NCBI GenBank assembly: GCA_937864275.1
Contig: CALMIW010000829.1
Location: 1-10,493 of the forward strand
Length of the DNA stretch: 10,493 nucleotides
Direction of reading: 5' to 3'
Origin: an uncultured Dehalococcoidia bacterium
Lineage (GTDB): Bacteria > Chloroflexota > Dehalococcoidia > Tepidiformales > Tepidiformaceae
In this document: positions 6,903 through 10,493 of the stretch, piece by piece
Layout of the letters: every line of letters starts with the position of its first letter
How positions within the stretch are numbered: the first letter of the stretch is position 1
Program-made: the position numbers and the translations under genes
The notes under the pieces: generated by a model
Databases searched by the model: none
The model's input: the letters and a program-made list of their open reading frames with translations, nothing else
Told to the model about the DNA's origin: nothing

Positions 6903-7403
6903 TCAGGCGCCCAGGAGCCTGCGCACGGTTTCGTTGATGAGGCGACCATCGGCGCGGCCGGCGAACTGCTTCGTGAGCACCGCCATCACCTTTCCCATGT
7001 CGCGCGGGCCGCTCGCGCCGGTCTCGGCGATCACCTTTGCCGCGGCCGCTTCCAGTTCTTCGGCGCCGGCCTGCTGGGGGAGGTAGACCTCGAGGATCGC
7101 GGCCTCGGCGCGCTCTTTGTCGGCGAGGTCCGTGCGCTTCGCCTTTTCGAACTGGTCGATGCTATCGCGGCGCTGCTTGAGCTGTTTCTGGATGAGTGCC
7201 AGGACCTCGTCATCGGCGAGAGAGAGCGGGGGGAGCTTCGCCATCTCGGCGAGTTGGGCATCGCTCGCGCCGGCCGGAGGAGTGCGGATCTCGGCGTTGC
7301 GGATGGCGGCGATGAGCATGCGGAGGGCGGACTTGCGGGTCTCCTCCTTGTTGCGCATGGCATCGGCGAGGTCGGCCTGGATGCGTTCTTTGAGCGAGGC
7401 CAT
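6903..7403 (-). CDS. yqeY: GatB/YqeY domain protein
   Basis: This 166-residue protein matches the free-standing YqeY family over its whole length. The N-terminal helices LKERIQADLADAMRNKEETRKSALRML, a central QLKQRRDSIDQFEKAKRTDLADKE and ILEVYLPQQ are typical. The C-terminal DMGKVMAVLTKQFAGRADGRLINETVRRLL resembles the tRNA-binding tail domain of GatB. YqeY is thought to have a tRNA- or aminoacylation-related role, but no activity is established. The ATG at 7403 has GGGAG about 8 bases upstream. The gene follows rpsU, a pairing seen in many bacteria. A central insert (APAGASD-like, about residues 42-60) is longer than I expect in shorter family members. Confidence 0.93.
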   Translation of the reverse strand: MASLKERIQADLADAMRNKEETRKSALRMLIAAIRNAEIRTPPAGASDAQLAEMAKLPPLSLADDEVLALIQKQLKQRRDSIDQFEKAKRTDLADKERAEAAILEVYLPQQAGAEELEAAAAKVIAETGASGPRDMGKVMAVLTKQFAGRADGRLINETVRRLLGA

Positions 7404-7425
7404 GATGGGACTCCCGGGAAATGGA

Positions 7426-7453
7426 GCGGGCCCGGCGTTTGTGCCGGGCCCGC
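7426..7453. other. strong GC hairpin between rpsU and yqeY
   Basis: GCGGGCCCGGC (7426-7436) pairs perfectly with GCCGGGCCCGC (7443-7453) around a six-base loop. In the minus-strand message it falls 26 bases after the rpsU stop and 22 bases before the yqeY start. No U-run follows, so it is not a classic intrinsic terminator. It could partly reduce readthrough, or protect the 3' end of the rpsU message so that S21 is made in excess over YqeY. Confidence 0.6.
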
Positions 7454-7479
7454 GATGGTTCGTGGAATCGAAAGCCGGG

Positions 7480-7695
7480 CTAGCGCCTGCTGGCTGCGCG
7501 GGCTTCGCTGCGGAGCTGCTTCTTGCGGAGCTTCCGCAAACGGGCGGCTTCCTTCTTCTTGCGTTTTACGCTCGGCTTCTCGTAGTGCTCGCGACGTCGC
7601 GCTTCAGCCAGGATTCCATCCTGTTGGACGCGCTTGTTAAAGCGCTTCAACGCAACCTCGAAGGGCTCACCATCGCCGACGATGACTTCTGCCAA
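7480..7695 (-). CDS. rpsU: 30S ribosomal protein bS21
   Basis: This 71-residue basic protein has the bS21 pattern. It begins AEVIVGDGEPFEVALKRFNK, continues with the helix VQQDGILAEARRREHYEKPS, and ends in a Lys/Arg-rich tail VKRKKKEAARLRKLRKK. bS21 joins the small subunit late and is involved in initiation near the anti-Shine-Dalgarno region of 16S rRNA. The start codon is TTG. An in-frame TGA lies three codons upstream, so no longer start is possible. GAGGTGAT sits about 9 bases before the TTG and supports it. The gene leads the rpsU-yqeY pair and is followed by a strong hairpin. Confidence 0.95.
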   Translation of the reverse strand: MAEVIVGDGEPFEVALKRFNKRVQQDGILAEARRREHYEKPSVKRKKKEAARLRKLRKKQLRSEARAASRR

Positions 7696-7757
7696 GAGGG
7701 GAGATCACCTCGCCTTCGTGCGCACGGAATTGCCCCGGAAAGGGCCGCAGGAGGATT

Positions 7758-7791
7758 ACCGTACCAGAGGAACGAACAAGGAGGAAAGAGG
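7758..7791 (-). promoter_or_regulatory. possible rpsU promoter region with pyrimidine-rich segment
   Basis: On the minus strand an extended -10-like TGGTACGGT lies about 63 bases upstream of the rpsU start. It is preceded by pyrimidine-rich CCTCTTTCCTC and GTTCCTCT segments, and there is no good -35. Similar segments occur upstream of the YprB-like gene (1103-1121). The assignment is weak. The rest of 7696-7799 shows only the ribosome binding site described for rpsU. Confidence 0.25.
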
Positions 7792-7799
7792 GGGACTCC

Positions 7800-8267
7800 C
7801 TAGGACGGGCGCCCAGAGGCACTTTCCCGCGCCGACAATCGCTCCAGGTGGTGCTCCACCCAGATGCCAGGACGCTGACTGAGGGGGCCGGGCGCGTCGT
7901 GGTTGAAGCGGTCCTGTTTCTTCCGGATCTCGCGCGCCTTCGTCTCGTAGGTGGCGCGCAGGCGATCGACAGCGGGACCGAGGCGCGCCCAGTCTTCGGG
8001 CGAGCCGGCGCTCCGGCAGTAGTCCTCGGGGTTGCGGTCGATGACGGCGAGGGCCTCGATGTCCAACTCAATCTCACGGCCCAGGTTGAGCCACTCCGGC
8101 AGGTAGCCGGCGTTCTCGAGCATTTTGAAGCCCAGCCAGTTGTCGCCGGCGGCGCCCTGGTCACGGCGGGCGAGCGGGAGCGGCTTGCCCTCGCCCGGGA
8201 GGTTTGCGAACGCACCGGCGGCCATCGCCTCCTGGATGGCCCCCTCGATGGTCTTCTCGAGGCTCAT
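7800..8267 (-). CDS. DUF1992 (DnaJC28-like) domain protein
   Basis: This 155-residue protein has the DUF1992 hallmark at its N-terminus: EKTIEGAIQEAMAAGAFANL, then PGEGKPLPL. The conserved GFKMLENAGYLPEWLNLGREIE follows. The rest is a charged helical stretch (about 85-155) with RATYETKAREIRKKQDRFN. The family is named from eukaryotic DNAJC28, but bacterial members lack a J domain and their function is unknown. The length suits the family. No good ribosome binding site precedes the ATG. Its first bases overlap a TGA ending another open frame in the 78-bp gap behind the thioesterase gene. The gene is probably part of the minus-strand run leading into rpsU, though it has 104 bp before rpsU. Confidence 0.88.
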   Translation of the reverse strand: MSLEKTIEGAIQEAMAAGAFANLPGEGKPLPLARRDQGAAGDNWLGFKMLENAGYLPEWLNLGREIELDIEALAVIDRNPEDYCRSAGSPEDWARLGPAVDRLRATYETKAREIRKKQDRFNHDAPGPLSQRPGIWVEHHLERLSARESASGRPS

Positions 8268-8345
8268 GCGCAGATCGTACTCATTTTCACAAGCCGCTTG
8301 AAGAGGGGGTGCGAGCGGATTTCCTCGCCGGTTACCGCCCCCGAC

Positions 8346-9140
8346 TCACGACTTGCGGCGCTGGGCGATGGCGCAGACGGTGCTGCTGCCGATCGCGCCC
8401 TCCTCGTCGTACATGGTGCACTCGCCGACGGCGATGCCATCGGCGGAGTGGTGCGAGGCGACGTGGAAGCCGACCCATTCGCCGCGGGGGTAGCGGTGGA
8501 GGTAGAGGGTGATGTCGGCGTTGATGAACTCGAGGCCGTTGCTGCCCCAGTTGGCTGCCGGGTTCGTCCAATCGGCGGCTGAGGCGGCGCGCACGAACGG
8601 CGTGAGTTCGACACCCTCCACCAACTGGCGCGTCTCCCGGAGCCAGGCGGCGCCCTGACCGACGTTCTGCGGGTCGCGGGAGGTGATGGCCTTCGTCTCC
8701 CACATCGGTTCCCAATTCGCGTTCGCGAGCCCCGAAGGGATGCGCTGGTCGGGCAGCTGGGCGGGCTTCGGCACGGTCCAATCGGGCGGGCTCCAGACGT
8801 TGCCCGCCGGGTTGTCGGTCCGCTTCAGGAGCACGGCGGTGCCGCGCGCATAGGACACGCCCTCCGAGAGGTACTCAACTTCGACGACGCGGATGCGGTT
8901 GCCCTCGCGCACGTAGCGGCTGGTGATCTCGCAGGGGGCGAGCGTGGGGAGGCGGTAGAGGTCGATGGTCAGGCGGGCGACGTGGAAGCCGTCGCCGGCG
9001 TAGCCAATCTCGATCTCGTGCCCGAAGAGACCGGCGAGCACGCGCGCATGGAGCGAGTTCTGGTCCCAGGGGCCGCGGGAGACGCGGTTGACGATGTAGC
9101 GTCCCGGGCCATCGGCGCGGGTGAAGGCTTCGGCGGACAT
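8346..9140 (-). CDS. acyl-CoA thioesterase-like double hot-dog protein
   Basis: This 264-residue protein resembles the TesB-like 4HBT_3 thioesterase family, with two hot-dog folds in one chain. The first half (about 1-110) has PWDQNSLHARVLAGLFGHEIE, where the usual motif is 'HGG..aalla', and then VARLTIDLYRLPTLAPCEITSRYVREG. The second half (about 150-264) has ANWGSNGLEFINADITLYLHRYPRGEWV, SHHSADGIAVGECTMYDEEG and a C-terminal strand. The expected reaction is hydrolysis of acyl-CoA to free acid and CoA; chain preference is unknown. The glycines of the first motif are replaced (HAR instead of HGG), so activity is not assured. The ATG at 9140 has CAGGAG about 7 bases upstream and is preferred to the in-frame GTG at 9155. 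Confidence 0.82.
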   Translation of the reverse strand: MSAEAFTRADGPGRYIVNRVSRGPWDQNSLHARVLAGLFGHEIEIGYAGDGFHVARLTIDLYRLPTLAPCEITSRYVREGNRIRVVEVEYLSEGVSYARGTAVLLKRTDNPAGNVWSPPDWTVPKPAQLPDQRIPSGLANANWEPMWETKAITSRDPQNVGQGAAWLRETRQLVEGVELTPFVRAASAADWTNPAANWGSNGLEFINADITLYLHRYPRGEWVGFHVASHHSADGIAVGECTMYDEEGAIGSSTVCAIAQRRKS

Positions 9141-9168
9141 GAGCGGCTCCTGCACTGCCGGACGCGCA

Positions 9169-9192
9169 ACCGGGGCCCTGGCGGGCCCCGGT
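9169..9192. terminator. hairpin after the 100-residue protein gene
   Basis: ACCGGGGCCC (9169-9178) and GGGCCCCGGT (9183-9192) form a perfect 10-bp stem with a four-base loop. It sits 31 bases after the stop of the minus-strand gene at 9224 and before the thioesterase start. It is a likely transcript end or attenuator, although no U-tract follows on the minus strand. Confidence 0.5.
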
Positions 9193-9223
9193 GACGGTTG
9201 ATGAGAACGAAGGCTTCGGCGCC

Positions 9224-9526
9224 TCAGTCGGCGGAGGGAAGGACCTTCGGCTGGAGGAGTTCCATTGCGCGGCCATCGACGTTGAGCGCGCAGGGACCGG
9301 GCTTCACGACGAGGACCTCGATGCCGGTCTCCTCATCCTTGTAGCGCTTACCGAGCTGGACGGCGTCCATGCCGGTGGTGTCGACCTTGACCGAGGCATC
9401 CTCGGCGCCGCGCATCTGCATCGCGGCATCGCCGCAGCGGAGCTCGCCGGCGCCGCCCTTGGTAACGATGAATTCGGCAACGCCGCCGGGGACGACGTAA
9501 CGCTTGCCTGTTTGTGCTGCTGCCAT
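9224..9526 (-). CDS. small protein with two degenerate copies of a desulforedoxin-like motif
   Basis: I do not recognise this 100-residue protein as a named family. It contains two copies of one motif. Residues 7-38 (GKRY...AEFIVTKGGAGEL...AMQM) align with 59-90 (GKRY...GIEVLVVKPGPCAL...AMELL), with a constant 52-residue offset. The pattern resembles rubredoxin/desulforedoxin-type knuckles that read roughly Y.C..CG.E..V...G.G...C.G..M. Nearly all the expected metal cysteines are gone: only Cys31 and Cys79 remain, and they do not align with each other. Metal binding is therefore unlikely. No signal peptide or membrane span is visible, so it is probably cytoplasmic. The ATG at 9526 has AGAGG about 6 bases upstream. 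The gene has its own promoter (9578-9606) and a hairpin after its stop, so it is probably transcribed alone or leads into the thioesterase gene. Confidence 0.75.
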   Translation of the reverse strand: MAAAQTGKRYVVPGGVAEFIVTKGGAGELRCGDAAMQMRGAEDASVKVDTTGMDAVQLGKRYKDEETGIEVLVVKPGPCALNVDGRAMELLQPKVLPSAD

Positions 9527-9577
9527 GGCAAACCTCTTTCAAATTCCGGCCGATGGCCGGGGGCAATAGTAAGGCCG

Positions 9578-9606
9578 ATGCTACCGACGCCAGATTCGAC
9601 GGTCAA
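9578..9606 (-). promoter_or_regulatory. sigma70-type promoter for the 100-residue protein gene
   Basis: On the minus strand, TTGACC (9606-9601) and TAGCAT (9583-9578) are separated by exactly 17 bp. Transcription would start near 9571, giving a leader of about 45 bases. The leader includes a small CCGGCC/GGCCGG hairpin (9546-9560) before the AGAGG ribosome binding site. The promoter lies just after the terminator of the upstream LysM-cupredoxin gene, which fits an independent transcription unit. A second -10-like TACTAT (9571-9566) has no partner -35. Confidence 0.55.
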
Positions 9607-9609
9607 ACG

Positions 9610-9634
9610 AAGAGGGGCCTCGAAGGCCCCTCTT
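9610..9634 (-). terminator. intrinsic-type terminator after the LysM-cupredoxin gene
   Basis: AGAGGGGCCT (9611-9620) and AGGCCCCTCT (9624-9633) form a perfect 10-bp stem with a three-base loop, extended by one A-T pair. It begins 22 bases after the minus-strand stop at 9656. On the minus strand it is followed by TCGTTTGACC, a short T-rich tail. It separates the LysM-cupredoxin gene from the next promoter. Confidence 0.7.
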
Positions 9635-9655
9635 TCAGGTTTCAGGGGTGCTTGC

Positions 9656-10216
9656 CTACTCGACGAAGAGGGTGGCCCACATGTCGGGGTGGTAGCTGCA
9701 CTCGATGAGGAACTCTCCGGTGTCGTTGAAGGTCAAGGTGCGGGTATCGCCCTGCTTGAGGTCTGCGCCTTCGACGGTCCCGTTGAGTTTGATGTTGTGG
9801 AGGCCGACGACTGACGTGAAGACGATCTGCGTGCCCTTCGCGATGAGGGCGACGCCCTTGTTCGGCGCCTGCGCGGCGCCATCGGCGGTGAGCGTCCAGT
9901 CGTTGGCGTGCGCCTCGATCTTCACTTCCTCCGACGCTGTCGGCGGCTTGGTGGTCTCCTCGACGAGGCCCAGGACCTTGTCGAAGCCACTCGCCGAGAC
10001 GGCGTACTGGACGCAGGCAGTGCCCGGGTTCTTGGCGTCGCCCGGCGCGGTGCCCCAGGCGTCGTCCGGGAGGTGGAGGCTCGTGCCGACAGCGAGGATG
10101 CTGTTGGCCTCGATCCCGTTCTTGGAAGCGATGCTGTCGGCGCTGACGTTGCCGTAACCCTGGGCGAGGTCGTCGAGTGAATCGCCCTGGACGACATACG
10201 CCTTGATCTCCGGCAT
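9656..10216 (-). CDS. LysM-cupredoxin protein, C-terminal part (frameshifted from its N-terminal part)
   Basis: This open frame of 186 residues has one LysM repeat (about 4-50: IKAYVVQGDSLDDLAQGYGN ... VGTSLHLP) and a linker. A cupredoxin domain follows (about 95-186). The type 1 copper ligands appear intact: His140 in GLHNIKLNG, and Cys173, His176 and Met179 in ECSYHPDMW. Such a protein would sit in the envelope, bind peptidoglycan through LysM, and hold a blue copper site for electron transfer or copper handling. The ATG at 10216 is probably not a true start. It has no ribosome binding site, and the codons before it (RFLQMP) read as the end of a further LysM repeat that continues in another frame upstream. 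The frame change lies near 10226-10232. LysM3 also lacks the residue usual between Q and GD. A U-poor terminator follows at 9610-9634. Confidence 0.75.
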   Translation of the reverse strand: MPEIKAYVVQGDSLDDLAQGYGNVSADSIASKNGIEANSILAVGTSLHLPDDAWGTAPGDAKNPGTACVQYAVSASGFDKVLGLVEETTKPPTASEEVKIEAHANDWTLTADGAAQAPNKGVALIAKGTQIVFTSVVGLHNIKLNGTVEGADLKQGDTRTLTFNDTGEFLIECSYHPDMWATLFVE

Positions 10217-10493
10217 CTGCAGAAATCGGATCGCTGACGGCGAGGTCGTTGGCGGCCACCAGGTCGGCAGGCGTGGTTGCGTGTTCGGTGGCGATCAGCG
10301 CCCACGTGTCGCCGGCCTGGACAACGTACATGGCGTCGGCGGGGAGCTTCAGCTCCGTGCCGGGGGCGACGACCGCGTCTTCGGCAAGCGCATTCTCGGC
10401 CGCGAGGTCGGCGAGCGGAATGTCATGGAGCTGGGCGATCGTGCCGAGGGTCTGGCCCGGCTGGAGGACCGCCACCTGTTTTGGCAACTCCAG
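10217..10493 (-). pseudogene. LysM-repeat N-terminal part of the same gene, out of frame with the cupredoxin part; cut by window edge
   Basis: The minus-strand frame entering at 10493 reads LELPKQVAVLQPGQTLGTIA. LysM1 follows (to TELKLP near 10332), and then LysM2 begins with YVVQAGDTWALIATEHATTP and runs to VAANDLAVSDPI near 10225. The LysM pattern then stops, and the frame continues as Arg/Pro/Gln-rich nonsense to a stop at 9642. The other frame resumes with RFLQMPEIKAYVV, exactly the expected LysM2 end and LysM3 start. LELP at the very edge looks like the end of yet another LysM repeat, so the gene probably extends beyond the window and its signal peptide is out of view. A TTG at 10487 is in frame but has no ribosome binding site. 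This may be a genuine decayed gene or a sequencing or assembly error. Confidence 0.7.

Noticed and set aside
6180..7640. 486-codon plus-strand open frame opposite the HAD, yqeY and rpsU genes
   Set aside because: It spans three well-recognised minus-strand genes and has no recognisable domain.
9642..10229. Continuation of the LysM N-terminal frame past 10226
   Set aside because: After the frameshift the product is Arg/Pro/Gln-rich with no LysM or cupredoxin pattern; the real continuation is in the other frame.

Overview
This is a strongly GC-rich bacterial chromosome segment of ordinary, mostly housekeeping content. I see no phage, transposase, CRISPR, rRNA or tRNA. Third codon positions are almost always G or C. 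Several genes start with GTG or TTG. The small lipoprotein has a sequence style (WPNGCLG...C...VPGW) that I associate with Chloroflexota. A Chloroflexota host, perhaps in the Dehalococcoidia, is therefore my best guess. It is an inference, not a demonstrated placement.

Layout. Almost everything is on the minus strand. Positions 1-1066 hold the N-terminal 355 residues of a YprB-like RNase H-fold nuclease with TPR-like repeats, cut by the window edge. Divergent from it is a small plus-strand lipoprotein gene (1167-1568). It ends 3 bp from a convergent two-gene drug-export ABC transporter operon (ATPase 2180-3163, permease 1572-2183). Divergent from the transporter is a MarR-family repressor gene (3346-3834). 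The 182-bp divergent region between them carries a perfect 18-bp palindrome and an 11-bp inverted repeat, which suggests a self-contained repressor/efflux module.

Between the MarR gene and the next, convergent gene lie two copies of a 37-bp hairpin element, 68 bp apart. Beyond them a minus-strand run reads, in transcription order: acyl-CoA thioesterase-like (9140-8346), DUF1992 protein (8267-7800), rpsU (7695-7480), yqeY (7403-6903), HAD hydrolase (6902-6189) and the PgpH-type 7TM-HD c-di-AMP phosphodiesterase (6141-3982). The rpsU-yqeY-...-pgpH order recalls the Bacillus rpsU-yqeY-...-yqfF neighbourhood, but phoH and ybeY are absent here.

The right end holds a 100-residue protein built from two degenerate copies of one motif (9224-9526), with a good sigma70-like promoter upstream. 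Just beyond is a terminator and then a secreted-type LysM/cupredoxin protein. That gene is split by a frameshift near 10226-10232 and runs off the right edge.

The points most worth checking are the frameshifted LysM-cupredoxin gene, the ABC permease that seems to lack one internal membrane segment in frame, the paired hairpin elements, the operator-like palindromes, and the degenerate tandem-repeat small protein. I found no convincing evidence of an entirely new multi-gene system.
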